Positions 1-12,929 are shown, counted from the stretch's first letter. The stretch: 64,000 bases of DNA from Todiramphus chloris collaris (GCA_025345505.1 JANVCC010000020.1:54426772-54490771); one strand, 5' to 3'. A program made the numbers and translations. The notes: generated by a model from the letters alone, not told the origin.

Positions 1-3000
1 AAAACCAAACAAAACAAAAACAAACAACAAAACCCCACAGAAAAGTAATCATCTCTACTTCAACCTGAAAAGAGAAATGCAATATACACAAGTTACAATT
101 ATAAGATAGGAAAGCTGATTGTCCAACAAGGTAACAGGATAAAAAAGACTAACAATGCTAAATGATAAAAAAAGAATAACAGTGATATGAATTGTGAATC
201 ATAAGTGCACAAAACCAAGTATTTATGAGCTATCTTCCAACAATGGCTTATTAATTGAAGAACTTTGTGAGTAACTTCCTATTGCAAATAAAACAAATCT
301 GCAATTTGCACAAAAAATTTATTGAATAAATTATTCATTGTGAATCAACTGTTCACACAGATCTGGGTGTTCTGCTTTAGGTTTCTCTTTTGGTTAATCA
401 CGATGAAGATTACACTCTGCCTAATTTTATTGCCGCAGTGTAAATTCAAATGTATCAGTTAACTATAGATTTGTTAGAAGTAGTCAAGCACAGGACAGAA
501 TGAGATTGAAGTCATCTAATCCAAATTTGTTTTACTGCAAAGTGAAGTTTGAGGCACTTTAGAAGCACAATGGTATGTGAGAAGGATTTCAGATACCTAC
601 TGTTAATGGACTGCCTCAGAAAAGTCTAACTATAACTGCATACCTTTACAACACTTACTCATGGAAACAAATGCAAAACAGATTTGGAACAAAATCAGCT
701 TTTTGTTCTTTTTAAGAGATGGATAAGAAAGAGGTGTTTTGCACTGTTGTGTGTAGCATGTCCTACAAGGCATGGCCTCCTCTACAAGACTTTCTGTGTG
801 AACCTGGCAACTGGGAGATAACTTGTTTTCAGTCTGCAAGAAGATAACTTCTCTGAGCAGGAAAATAAACACAGTAGGTGGATCAGGACTTAAGATGGAC
901 AGCAAATAGTAAGTTTGAATTTCAGGGGAAGAGACTGACTTCTAGGAATGAATAGCATGTTTATAAAACAAGATCACAAAGAGCAGCTTTTAACTGCCCT
1001 TCTTGATAAACCTCCACTTTCTGTCTTTGCAGCTAATATTTACAATTACTACACTGGATTAGAAATACCACTTTAAACTTCAGCAAACCCTCAATATGTT
1101 GGATAATAACATAGTGGAATAATTCAGAAAAATCAGAACAGGGTAAACTGCATGATCCATTATTTGGGACATAGAACAAGCACACAACAGAGAGAGAACA
1201 TCTGCAATGCTGTTGAATATGGAGCATGGAGATCCCAAACCCACACAGCAACCCGCAAAATGTGGCTCTGCTGCTTCCAGACCACAGGCAGGGAAAGAAT
1301 CTATGTCCATGCTTATAACATAACTGGCATTCCCAATAATCAAAGGTTGACTAACATTTTTTTTTATTATTATTTATTCTTTTTTTAATAACAAACTGGT
1401 GTATTCAGTGTGGTTATTTCCCAATACAGTAATTTCTCACTCAGCAAGAAAATGTTTTACAAACATTAACAGAGCATCAGAGCTCTGTAAGAATTCCTCT
1501 ATAAAAGAACATTTTTCCTTTTTCTAACCTAAAGAATACTTTCTGATGAGCAGCCTCCCCGAAACTCAGTACTATTCTGAACAACACAGGAAGTCAGTAA
1601 AATAGATCAGACTGGGTATGACTGTTTAAATTAAAGTGGTGTAGGAGAGAGTTATAATATTCAAATGTTCTGAAGAGAAGCTGGCAGATACCACAGACAG
1701 TAAAACATCAGTAGTACCTGTTGAGTCACTGCACTCTACACTCTAGTTAGAATTTACAGACCATGTATTCAAAGATAGTATTTTCTCACAATTCCAATCC
1801 CATGGGTATATACAGACACATATATAACCCTAAGTTGGTAAAATGTAACATTTTTTCCAGCTATAGAGAAGTTCACACTGTAAACATTACTGCAAAGAGA
1901 GCTTTCAAAACCTAAAAACAATGCAGAGATTTGTATGTAGTTTTGCATCACTGGGTTTTCCCACCTTCCTTCATCTTTCTGCTCTCTTCCTCTTCTCATC
2001 CTTCCTTCATGATTTTTGCCTTCTCTTTTGCTCTTCCTTTGGTTTTGGCATGATTGTATCCTCTCTGCTTTCCACTCTCCCACCCCTAAACACTTTCCAA
2101 TATAAAGCATTTGCCAAAAAAAATTTGTCTGTTTCTAGCTGCTCCAGGAGAGTGCAATCTGTATCTACCCTGCTCAGAGCAGCCAGAGGAAAGGCTGTGG
2201 TCAGGAGTTGCATTTTTCCTGCAAAACTCCTAACGAAGACTACCATTTTTGGAAGTGCTGAAGGCAGCCAGCTACTAATAAGTGACATATCTGACACTGG
2301 TAAGACATAGAAACTGGTACACAAAGTCATTTCCTTTATACTTTCAGATTAATTTAGTAATAAGAGGAAGGAGTTTAATTATGTTGATAATAATTTATTA
2401 TTTATTGAACAATGACATGCTCAGCCATGTACAACACAGAGCATGTGCTTACAACATCAGCTAGATGGGTCATACAGTTTATACACAACACCAAAACCCT
2501 GTAACATTTAATATGGTAACATCTGAACAAGTAACATGTGAATGTGAAATTCAGCTGGGCAAACCCCTTCTGTTTAAGGACAAACACATTCACAGCCCCC
2601 TCTTCAAAACTCCTGCACCATGTGTCAGGGCAAATTTTGATTTCAAAGGCTCAGTTTCCTTCCACATACAGCAAGCTTGGGAAGGGGAAAAAATACCTTA
2701 TTACCCTGATGCCGTTGTATTATCTTTCCTGGAGCAACACTTAACACTGGTCCATTGGTTGAGTAGGGGAGAACAACAGTACCCTTTCTTCTCTTGGATT
2801 ATCTATAAACACAACATCACTACCTCCAGCTTCCCTTGAGGCTGGCTCTTGATGTGTCCAAACACAGTGGGGTTTAATGACACAACTTCCCATCAGGAGC
2901 ACAGACAAACATGTCCTAAAGGGGCTTAGGGAAACCAGGAAACTAGGCAGGCACCGACAGTGGCATGGGATTGCTCTTTTCACTTCACACAGCAAGACAA

Positions 3001-3747
3001 ACTCCTGAATTGTCCTCTTTTACATGAAGGGGGATCTTGAGATAGAGATATGAGAAAGGCACACTATTTTGTAATCTCACTTTATCAAAACAACCAACCA
3101 AACAAAAATAGATTTTCTTAGATTCTGTATCTTCATTTATGAACTCTTGGGACTAGCAATGCTATTCCTGTACAAGGTGCCCTCCATTCCTGTTATATAT
3201 ATTCCAGTATTGCTGTTATCCATTTAATTAATCACTGATGTCTATTCTAATAAGCACAAGAGTCTATTTTGAACAAAAGCTTTCTTGACCCACCTAGATG
3301 AATGTCACTTAAAGCATTATTTGCCCAAATTGGCTTAAATATATTATAGGGCAAATACAAAGCAAACTGTAAACTTGATTTGATAGCACAAACTAGAAAG
3401 CAGAATTTTAGCTATATTGCTGTTTGGCCACCAGAACATATTACTCAGTAACCCATGATTTTTAAATAAGGCTTTTAAAAGTAGTATTTACATCAGATCA
3501 TATTATGATCTTGCTAAAAGTTTCCCCAAGAATTACTAATTTTACTGAAGTCAGTGGAAGTAACTCTGGATTTATGCAAGTGCAATTGTGGCAATAGTCT
3601 GCTCACTGGCTGTTAGGGGTTGGGTTTGGTTTAAACAGTAGAGTATGAATATTTTCATTAGTCATCATGGGAAATGCAGTACAACATATCTGAGAACATA
3701 TCCAAGAATCTTCCTGCATTGATTGCAAACACTCACAAGTTCCTTAT
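1..3747. other. AT-rich non-coding stretch
   Basis: I see no exon-like coding segment, RNA gene or young repeat here. Open frames are short and unrelated to anything I recognise. The first 40 bases are an A/C-rich simple tract of the CAAAA type. A short motif near 3543-3590 resembles an old dispersed amniote repeat described in the findings. Otherwise the sequence looks like ordinary intergenic or intronic bird DNA. Confidence 0.6.
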
Positions 3748-4425
3748 CATAGAATTGTCAGGGTTGGAAGGGACCTTAAAGATCATCTAGTTCCAACCCT
3801 CCTGCCATGGGCAGGGACACCTCCCACTAGAGCAGGTTGCTCAGAGCCCCATCCAGCCTAGTCTTAAAAACTTCCCAGGGTGGGGCTTCCAGCACCTCTC
3901 TGGGCAACCTGTTCCAGAGTCTCACTACCCTCATGGTGAAGAAATTCTTCCTAATGTCCAACCTGAATCAACCTATCTCTAGCTTTAATCCATTCCTTCT
4001 AGTCCTATCACTGCCCAACAGCCTAAAAAGTCCCTCACCAGCTTTCTTGTAGGCCCTCTTCAGATACTGGAAGGCGACAATAAGGTCTCCCCGGAGCCTT
4101 CTTTTTTCTAGACTGAACAACCCCAACTCTCTCAGTCTGTCCCCATAGGAGAGGTGCTCCAGCCCTCTGATCATCCTTGTGGCCTTTCTCTGGACACACT
4201 CCAGCACTTCCATATCCCTCCTGTAATAGGGACTCCAGAACTGGATGCAGTACTCCAGGTGAGGCCTCATGAGAGTGGAGTAGAGGGGAAGAATCACCTC
4301 CCTTGACCTGCTAGCCATGCTTCTCTTGATGCAGCCCAGGATATGATTGGCCCTCTGGGCTGCGAGAGCACACTGATGGCTCATGTTGAGCTTCTCATCC
4401 ACCAGCACTCCCAGGTCCTTTTCTT
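3748..4425 (-). mobile_element. CR1 LINE, 5'-truncated 3' fragment
   Basis: The plus strand begins with CATAGAAT, the reverse complement of the ATTCTATG octamer that closes avian CR1 elements, followed by the complement of the conserved CR1 3' tail (GGTTGGAAGGGACC). The element reads on the minus strand. Its 5' end is lost near 4425, where CR1-like protein similarity stops, as is usual for CR1 copies truncated during target-primed insertion. Only one octamer is visible and no clear target duplication can be seen. It looks older than the two long CR1 copies in this window. Confidence 0.93.
3968..4425 (-). pseudogene. CR1 ORF2 C-terminal fragment (after the reverse transcriptase domain)
   Basis: The minus-strand frame encodes the thumb and C-terminal part of CR1 ORF2, the endonuclease and reverse transcriptase protein of the element. 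Visible family hallmarks are [53 protein letters not shown] and [13 protein letters not shown]. The catalytic FADD motif and everything upstream are absent, so the fragment cannot be active. The frame stops at 3968, but homology continues toward the 3' end in another frame after an indel. The open frame extends about 90 bases upstream of 4425, where it no longer resembles CR1. Confidence 0.88.
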
Positions 4426-7400
4426 CATATACCTTTATTTCACTATCTTCATCTAACAGGATTAGATAACAAATCATAGATTGCTGTGTATCTACAGCAT
4501 CGAGAAGACACAAGGCATCAACAATTTAAGGTTCATTGTATTTGTCAGCACCTCAGAATAATCCATTCAATTAAATCATGCTGAGGCTAGAAGGAATAGA
4601 GATGGCCCATGAAACTCACTTCGTCAGATTTGTCATACAGTTCCCCAGAGAAGCTGGTATCCCACTCACAAAGCTTCTCAGCTTACTGAGGTGAAATCCC
4701 ATGAAGTAGGTGCTGCTTTCTGCTTAATGTGGGGCCAAGGATCCCCTTGGCAAGGCAGAGTCTTACTCCAACAACTCACTGCCTGTGGATGCTCTCAGCA
4801 GCTGTACCAAACCTGACTAAATGGCCTTTTTTATCCCATGCACAATATCTGATCTTTATTCACCTGAACCTGCCTTCTTTCTGCAGCTAAAAGTTCAGCA
4901 AAGGGTTTCAATAGACGTTCTAGAGCAAATGCAATCCAGTGCTGGTTACGAAAGATACCTCAGCATAGAAGAGCTTCAGAAGGATACCTAAGAGATTCCT
5001 GCAAGAGGAGGAAATCCAGCACTGCTACAATGCAAAATAACTACATATTCTTGCTAAATAGGGATAAGATTAACTATGTTGACTAAGTGTAATCTTGATA
5101 ACAATCAGGTTTCAGTTATATTAATACAAGTGAATGCTATAAACTAAACCTCTGTGAGAAGTAGAGAACACATAACTTATGGCACTGATGGCACTTAAGA
5201 AAGTAATACCCACTAGTCTACAAATACATCTTTTGAAAGCCAAGTGAGATACAGCAACAAATCTTTTCAGACCTCCCCGTGCATTTCTTTTTGGCATCAG
5301 CAAAAGCAAACAATACATCAGTATTCTCTTCTTAAGCACATAAAAAGAAGTATGTTTATTGAAAAGTTAATATTGCCATATTACAGTAGAACTGTTTTCT
5401 TACAGGATTAAAGGGGAAAAAACAAAAAAAACAAAAAAAACCAAACAACAAAACACAATAATTTAAGTAAAAATAACCAATTTTTTTTTTTTAGTGTCTG
5501 TCTCCAGAACCAAATCTGCCTCAGTCAGAAATTACATTAATTCACACTTTCTACTGATAGTGCCATGTTGCACTGAATGCCATATGCACTGAAATAGGCA
5601 CTCACGGTGTGGATGCAGTGATGAATAAAACCTCAGTTTAATCTCACTATGTAAGTGAATGGCTTTGTCTTAGGCCAGGTATTAAGCAATGCTAAAAATT
5701 AGCAGATACTCTTAAAGACTTTCAGCTTCAGTGACCTGCCATCATGTCTGATTTTTCTGTCTGTACTGTAGCAAGATTAGATTCAGCAAAAGCTCAAGTA
5801 GAGATTAAATTGTGCAATTCTAACACAAATTTAAACTCACACCCCTCATTGAACATCCCAGAGCTTTGGTTGGAGATAGTCAGTGGATGGGAAATCAAGC
5901 TGGACTGGTGGTTAATTCGACTGCCACACAATATTTTTGCATTCAACAGACATGCCAAATAACTCCCTTTGGAGGCGATGTCTGGGTTGCAGCAGTAGCT
6001 TGCACTGATGACTTGAACTGACATCCACAGCAAGAAGGTTGCTTTGACAAACAGCATCTTCTCTGACCTCAGTTTGCCTGGGTTTCCCACCATCAAACAT
6101 TTCAAGCCTGCCTTGACTCCACCAAAGCACATCTCTCTCTTCCACTTCTCATAGGAAAACACCCTCAAGCTGTCTGAACAATCCTCCATTGACACTCTTT
6201 TTGTTTCCCCCTTCCCTCCTGCTCCATAAAGCTGGTTTTTGGCATATTAAAGCTTAATTTGTTTAAGAACAAACAGTTGGGGGGTCTTCATCTTACAGAT
6301 GAGAGTGACAGATCACATGAGGAGACCAAAGACTTCAGGGGCTGAAGATCTGGCAGGTTTGTGTCTCAGCGGAGATAGAGAACTCATTGTCATGTTTCCA
6401 AAAGGCATTACACAGGACTCCAAGGTGGAGCTGTTTACCCATACAGTGATCTCTCCCCAGATGCAGTTGCTACTGCAGCTAATTAAGAGAACAATTAAGA
6501 CTAAGGCAATCAGTCAAGTACACAGATCCAAGTCATTTTCTCCACTCTCTGATGCTGCACTGGCTCCCAGAGGGATAAACCTTATTCACTCATTCAGAAA
6601 ATGACAGGAAGAAGCTATTAAATATCTGAAAACCATAAAAATGCAATCATACTGTTCCTGAGCTAAGCCACTCACCAGAGACCAATGCCAGGCAACTTAA
6701 GAAACTTGCTGGCCTCCAGAATTCACATACTTACAAATAAGAAAATTAATCAAAAGCAGTCCAGATCAAAATTTAATTAAAAAGAAAAGGATTGCCGAGG
6801 ACTTCCTGAGATTTCTCTGTTTTATGTTTATGACTGATCAATATTATGTGTTATCAGCTCAGTGTATGACAAATTCCACTGGGCATCTTTAAAGAGGAAG
6901 TAACAGATTAAATATTGAGCTAAACAATTTAATCTCAGCTTTAAAAGGTTTTCAGATATTTGTAAAGGTAAATCCTATTAGAGTATAAATGTCTCCATGT
7001 ACTAGTGCTGTAGGCTCGTCACAGAGGAATTTGTAAACACCAGGAGACAGGCGCTCATTAAATATAAATTTCCTTCTTTTGTAGAGCTATTGATGAAAAA
7101 AGAGAAAGCATTTATGTCTTCAGCAGAACGGGGAAAAAAGTCTTAGGAGTGAGATTTAAATGTATCTCTAGGTGCAAGTAAATACGTATCACACTTCAAG
7201 ACCTGGCAATAGCAACTGTCTCCTTAAATCCATTTAAACAAAACCCAGAGATACTGATCCTTCATACCTCACAGTGACAGTGAAAAAAAAGACTCACCTA
7301 TTGGCAATAAAAACATGGCCAGCTGTGCCAAGCATATACAAGAACAGTTATGTATGACAAAGAAACAAATTAAGGGAAAGACTAAATCAAAACCATACTT

Positions 7401-9657
7401 TATGTTGGCTATTACATATATGCACTACATATGTATAGACACATGCATGCATAAACATGGTGGGTCATACACGCATAGGTCATACTGACAATAAAGGTGT
7501 TAAAACCAAGCAACATTAAGGAAGCACACCAAACATCATGTACTAAGCTGAATGTGTGTAGAAGGTCTTCAGGCATACTGTACGATCTCATCCTCTCTGT
7601 ACTGGGGGAATAGCTTACCCCTCCCCTCCCCCCCACCTCCCAACCAATATCTGTTCCTCAACATTTGCACAGGTCTATCATCACTGGGACTTACAGCACA
7701 CATGGCAGCAGTGGGAAGTGTTGTTTCGACCACTGTTGCAGCTTCTCAGGTAATCTTCAACATAGGACACAGCACAGAAACTGTGCTTATCTATTTGTAT
7801 TCACCTGCCTGAAGTATCAAACCCATTTCTAATAAATACATGTCCATCAGTAAGAGATTAGCAGGAACACCACCAACTCACCAAAAGAGCTACCACCTGG
7901 GGCCACCCCACTACACCAGTGGTAGAGCACCAGGATGAGCCAGCCTCCTGCATCCATCCACCCACCCAGAGCCTTACAGACAGGTTCTGTTTCTAAGCCA
8001 GCAGCTATCTTCATTTTACATTTTAGAATTAGTTTCATTTTTGACAATTTTATGTGAAAAGCAATGAAAGTAATTAGAAGCTTCATACGGTCCCTTCTCC
8101 TATCCCTGCCCCCTCTCCACACCATTAATCAGCTCTATTCAGTTTCTATCCAAGCCAGATAGAGAGAGAGGAGGAAGAGAAATGTATTGTGGAATTTGAC
8201 ATTTGTTATGGTAGTCTGGGTAACCTACCAAGCAGAAATACAAAACATATACAAACAAATCTATTATATATTATTTCACCGGGACGAATAAGAACATTCA
8301 TAAAATAGGATGATCTTTCTAACAGATGAGAAGAAAATAACAGTAGTACAGCACATTGATTTCTCAATCAAAACTAAATAAACTCCAAGAACTAAATTTC
8401 AAACACAAATGGGCTTCAAGCTACAGGAAACTTCTTTAGTACAAAAGTAGAAGCTAATAATACACAGTTATTACTGATTTCTGTAAATGGAATCACTAAT
8501 ATTTCAAAAAAATGGCTCAGTTTCAGAATAAGCTTACATATAAATATAAAAGTGTTCAACTTCATTCTTCCAATTCCCACTTTCTGACATGCAGAGATTT
8601 AGAAAGAGAGATGACATTTTGTCATGAAGACAGTGACTGAGATGGTCAGTCTTTTCCAAGCCTGAGCTGAGGGATGTCAAATGAACTTTAAAGGAAGTGG
8701 TATAAGATGAAAAGGAGATGCTCACCTTGGTGATCCTGCCCCAGGACAGCATCAACCCTAATAGCTGAAAAAGGAATGGAAAAGTTATGAGAGGGGAAAC
8801 AAAGGGACAAAAACTCCCCACTGGTAAGTTTTAAATAGAAGTTGTCACTTCAGTAAGCCCCATCGAAACAAATTTCTGTAGGCTAAGAGAACTTTTACAG
8901 GAAATATCTGCCCACCCAGTGCTTATATTCTGCCCTGCCACACAGTTACCTGCTGCCTGAGACAAAAGACTGCACTAGGAGGAACTGAATTATGGCCTTG
9001 TCTATTATGTACAACATACATCTATAATTTATTTCTACATATTACATAACTGATTTCTAGAAAATTATCACTACTGAGCATTTGCTTCTAACATTAGCCT
9101 TAGAATCCCATATCACCTAAACACCAGGATCCAGAGGTTTGGGGATCTTCATTACATATTTTCATTAGTAGAGAAAAGGGGAAAAAATCCATGGCCCTGT
9201 GCAGTTGTGTTTCATTATCGATCAACTACTGGAGTGATAAACCAGGGGGCTTTAACTCTGTGTTGATTAAATCATCGCTGCACCCAATTAATTATAGCAT
9301 TACTACCAACAGCATTACAAACAAAATATGCATTTAACATTTGGGATAAGACACAAGTAAACATTTCTAAAAAAAAGGTGCTCTGACCTCAGCTGCATTA
9401 CTGGCGTTGAACCTGAGCAATGCCTGCAAGGAAAAACCTGACAGAACTCCTTGTAAACACAGAAATCTGGCTTTAGGCAGCAGCTACACTTCTGCTGCCA
9501 TTGACTCCACACAAAGCTTGCCAGAGAGCTGCCTTGACAGGAATGTGTATGAGAGCTGCCAGGAACAGAATGGGCCCAAGCATCTTTACTGAGATTAAAG
9601 TTGTGTCCAAATTAGGATTTTTACCTTAATACTTTTACCCTCTAAGGGTAGTGTACA
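4426..9657. other. non-coding stretch
   Basis: No gene recognised. It contains A-rich and T-rich runs near 5405-5497, a C-rich pyrimidine run near 7611-7640, and an AT-rich segment near 9170-9310 with several homeodomain-like sites that resembles a conserved enhancer (see findings). Open frames of up to about 133 codons, for example 5794-6195 minus, show no family motifs and are taken as chance. Confidence 0.55.
5405..5497. repeat. A-rich tract followed by a poly-T run
   Basis: A run of A with scattered C (AAAAC and CCAAA units) is followed about 20 bases later by a run of 13-14 T. It is simple sequence of the kind that recurs at many places on the plus strand of this window. Confidence 0.8.
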
Positions 9658-10643
9658 CATAGAATCATAGAATCATAGAATGGTAGGGGTTGGAAGGGAC
9701 CTCTGAAGATCATTCAGTCCAAGCCCCCTGCCAACACAGGAACACATAGGGCAGGCCACACAGGAATAGATCCAGGCGGGTCTTGAAAGTCTCTAGAGAA
9801 GCAGACTCCATAACTTCACTAGACAAACTGTTCCAGGGCTATGTCACTCTCACAGTGAAGAAGGATTTTCCTCATGCTGAGGTAGAACTTCCTGTGTTTC
9901 ACCTTGCTATCATTACCTCTCATCCTATCACAGGGCACAACTGAAAAGAGACTGGCTCCTTCTGCATGACACCCACCCTTCAGGTATTTGTAAACATTCA
10001 TAAGATCCCCTCTCAGTCTTCTCTTTTCCAGGCTAAACAGCCCCGGGGCTCTCAGCCTTTCCTCATAAGAGAGAAGTTCCAGTCCCTTCATCATCTTTGT
10101 AGCTCTCCAATGGACTCTCTCTAGTATTTCCCTGTCCATCTTGAACCAGGGAGACCAGATCTGGACACAGTACTACAGATGTGTCTCACTATTGCAGAGT
10201 AGACGGGGAGGAGAACCTCCCTCAACCTGCTGGCCACACTCTTCTTTATGCACCCCAGGATATGATTGGACTTCCTGGACACAAGGGCACATTGCTGTTC
10301 CATGGATAACTTATTGTCCACCAAGGATGCCAAGGTCCCTCTTCATGGGGCTGCTTTCCAGCAGGTCTACCCCTGACCTGTACCAGTATATGGTGGTGTT
10401 CCTTCCCAGGTTTAGGACCCTACACTTATCCTTGTTGAAGCTGACTAGGTTCCCATTTGCCCAGCTCTTCAGTCTGTCCAGGTCTTGCTAGATGGCAGCA
10501 TAGCCTTCCGGTGTATCAGCCATTCCTCCCAGTTTAGTATCATCAGCAAACTTGCTGAGGGTACTCTCTGGTACACTCTGTCCTTTCATCCAGGTCATTG
10601 ATGAAGATGTTGAATAAGACTGGACCCGGAAGTGACCACCACT
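9658..10643 (-). mobile_element. CR1 LINE copy 1, 3' part
   Basis: The plus strand starts with three tandem CATAGAAT octamers (9658-9681), the complement of the CR1 3' terminus. The minus strand encodes the C-terminal part of ORF2 in broken frames: ADDTKLGG-type residues near 10540, [20 protein letters not shown] near 10270, and [20 protein letters not shown] near 10000. Homology to copy 2 at 39449-40420 runs along the whole stretch with roughly 2 percent mismatch by eye. It ends abruptly at 10643, where the LTR of a provirus begins. The rest of the same element resumes at 13178 and 14009. Confidence 0.95.
9819..10333 (-). pseudogene. CR1 copy 1 ORF2 C-terminus, frameshifted
   Basis: Two overlapping minus-strand frames (10121-10333 and 9819-10139) together cover the part of ORF2 downstream of the reverse transcriptase catalytic motif. 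The frame change near 10130 shows that the reading frame is broken, and the same break is present in copy 2. Further upstream (10488-10620) is a fragment with PESTLSKFADDTKLGG, which carries the FADD catalytic motif of the reverse transcriptase in a third register. No functional protein is possible. Confidence 0.85.
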
Positions 10644-11113
10644 TGTAGTGGGTCTGGCTGAGCTGCTTTTTCCCATACAGCCCTCATGCCACAGTACTGG
10701 GAGCTAGAGGGTGTTGATAACACACCCATGTTATGACTGCCAGTGCTCACACAGCACCAGAGGATGGGGAGGGCAAGACGGGGGAGGGGATACAGCTGAC
10801 CTGAGCTGATCAGTGGGATATTCCATACCATATGACATCAGCTCAGCTATAAATGGAGAGGGCAGGAGGAGGATGGGGGGCATTCGTCTTTGTCCTCCAA
10901 GTGGCTGCTACGTGTTCTGGAGCCCTGCTTCCTGGACTTGGCCAGACATTGCCTGTGGATGGGAAGTAGAGAATAGTATCTTTATCTATCATAACCCATG
11001 GATCTTTTCTTTTCATCATATTCTCTCCCTGCGGGCTGTGCTGACAGAGGTTGGGAGGAGTGATAGAAGGGCTTGGTGGGCACCTGGTACCCAGCCATAG
11101 TAAACCCACCACA
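10644..11113 (+). repeat. 5' LTR of the half-provirus
   Basis: The segment starts with TG (TGTAGTGGG) and ends with CA (CCACCACA), immediately followed by a leader with a primer-binding site. It is 470 bp and contains a TATA box at 10848-10854. The five bases before it are CCACT; CR1 copy 2 has CCATT at the matching place, so this may be one side of a target duplication. No second LTR is present in the window. Confidence 0.85.
10848..10854 (+). promoter_or_regulatory. TATA box in the 5' LTR
   Basis: TATAAAT lies about 205 bp into the LTR, where the U3/R boundary of a retroviral LTR is expected, and it is preceded by a CAGCTCAGC context. Transcription would run rightward into the leader and gag. 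A fitting poly-A signal was not found; AGTAAA near 11098 is a possible weak variant. Confidence 0.6.
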
Positions 11114-11123
11114 GTTCCTTTTT

Positions 11124-11141
11124 TGTCACCCAACGTGGGGC
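11124..11141 (+). other. tRNA primer-binding site (lysine-like)
   Basis: The 18 bases begin 10 bases after the LTR. They match the common lysine tRNA primer-binding sequence (ends CCCAACGTGGGGC) at 16 of 18 positions, with differences at the third and fifth base. The position and match mark the site where minus-strand DNA synthesis started. The tRNA assignment rests on recalled consensus, not a search. Confidence 0.7.
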
Positions 11142-11241
11142 ACGAGCAGCAGTTTTTCTACTGCTTGCTTTAGATATTAGTAGCAAACTCCTGTGCAGGC
11201 CATGGAGTTTGCTTGCACTACTTATTTGGTGTTTTGTTAAC

Positions 11242-11649
11242 ATGATGATCGAAACACTGTCTCTTTGCTTTAATTCTGTACTGATAGCGTCAATGTACTG
11301 GGGAAGCTTCTGTCTCGGGAGGATGAAGGGACTCAGAAGCACCCTGGTACAAATAGTAACAATGTGTTTCATGCTGGCGTGGGTGGCTTTGCTGTGTTGG
11401 GGGGGCTACCTTGGGGAGAAAATGACTGAATACATCCCCCTCTCTCTCCTAGAAATTGATGTAGATAATTTCATTGTGCATGCTCCCAAGGTCCTCGTCC
11501 ACCCTTATGTGAGCTTTTTAATAATACTAATCAATATCGTTGGCCTAATCCAGGTTGTGAGTAGTCTGATCCCAGTTTGGTGTGAGAGGAGACAAGTTGT
11601 GGGTGGGGTGACACCAAAATGTACCCTGAGATGGCCTGTTCCTGGGTGA
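11242..11649 (+). CDS. leader ORF with hydrophobic segments, upstream of and in frame with gag
   Basis: The first ATG is at 11242 and the frame is open upstream to 11209. It encodes 135 residues with about three hydrophobic stretches, near residues 6-26, 34-55 and 90-115. They are rich in Leu, Ile, Val, Trp and Cys, as in membrane segments, with charged residues between them. I do not recognise the family. The frame ends at TGA 11647-11649, and the gag-like coding continues after it in the same frame, so this may have been the N-terminal part of a longer Gag or a separate leader protein. It lies between the primer-binding site and gag. No function is assigned. Confidence 0.45.
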   Translation: MMIETLSLCFNSVLIASMYWGSFCLGRMKGLRSTLVQIVTMCFMLAWVALLCWGGYLGEKMTEYIPLSLLEIDVDNFIVHAPKVLVHPYVSFLIILINIVGLIQVVSSLIPVWCERRQVVGGVTPKCTLRWPVPG

Positions 11650-12929
11650 CAAGGGGTCTGGCAGGATTTGGACAGGTTCCTACGACTGTTGTCACCTCTT
11701 GTAGCCCGAGACTTTACCCCTGAACAGGCAAGCAATCCTGCCAAACTGACTCAACATCTAATAGAAGGGTGCCTTGTATACCCTGATGAAAACCAGCAGC
11801 TCTTAGCACTGTACTGGGGCCTGACCTGTGCCTATTGAGCCACAATTCAGTACTCTCAGAAGACTGGAGTTGAGGTAGGGACCCAAACTACACCTGAAGA
11901 CACCCAGGTTGAGATAGGGACTGAAACAACTACAACCACCACAATTGCACCAGTAGTAAAAAAGAAGCTGTGGACAAGGAGAACATCAGGCCCCTACCCT
12001 CAATTAGTGAGGGATGAGGAAGAAGAGGAAATGCTCAACCAACAGGCTGGACCCTCAACAGGGAGACTGGAGGAGGGAGTGACAGAATTGAAGCAGGAGG
12101 CAGAAACCACACAGTCCCTGACTTCATCAGAACTTCAAGACCTGAGGAAAGATTACAGCTGCCAGATAAGGGAACAGATTGTTACCTGGATGCTTCAATC
12201 CTGGGATAATGGGGCTGACACCCAACAGCTGGAAGGTAAGGAAGCCCAACAGCTGGTCTCCCTCAACAGGAATCATGGCATTGAAAGAGGAATTGGAAAA
12301 GAGGCAACAATTTTCAGACTCTGGAAACAGCTCCTTTCAAACGTTAAAGCAAGATATCCATTTAAGGAATACTTAACGAACTCCACCTCCTCAGGAAAGT
12401 GGTCTACTGCTGATGAAGGTATCCAGTACTTGAGGGAACTAGTAGTACTGAAGTCATCTATGGGGATTTAGATAATGATGAGCATCCTAAAGATACAGAG
12501 GATGTTCAATGTACAAGGGCCATGTGGAGGAAAGTGATCAAGAACGCACCAGCATCATATTCTGCCAGCTTGGAAGCAATGTACTATCCCCAAATGGATA
12601 ACCCAACTGTGGAAACTGTGTCTTCCTAGCTTCAGAACTTTGAAGAGAGTCTTGGCACCTCCATGTCCCTAAGGGCTAGTGCCATGGATATCAGGAGTCC
12701 CCCAAGGAATCAGTCAGTAAGAGGAAAAGGGAGCCCCAGGTTTATGTCACGTGGTGCACTCTGGTTCTTTCTGAGTGACCAGGGGGAGGATATGAGGAAG
12801 TGGGATGGTGAACCTACCTTTAAGCTGGAAGCACGTGAACAGAAATTGAAAGGGAAGACAACCATTAAAAAGGGGCCATCCAAGAAGTCCATTAATGTAG
12901 TCAGTGTTGAAACACAAGAAGGCAATAGA
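11650..12929 (+). pseudogene. gag: retroviral gag, broken
   Basis: Gag is the structural precursor that forms the virus particle. From 11650 to 12471 one frame is open except for a TGA at 11836-11838. It includes a threonine-rich and acidic linker and then a capsid-like part with DLRKDY, QIVTWMLQSWDNGA, EAQQLVSLNRNHGIERG and RLWKQLL. Near 12455-12470 a frameshift moves homology to another frame, which continues to 12929 with one TAG near 12628 and contains GALWFFLSDQGEDMRKWDG, a stretch I know from avian endogenous Gag proteins. I see no CCHC zinc knuckle. The stops and frameshift mean it is not translatable as a whole. Confidence 0.82.
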
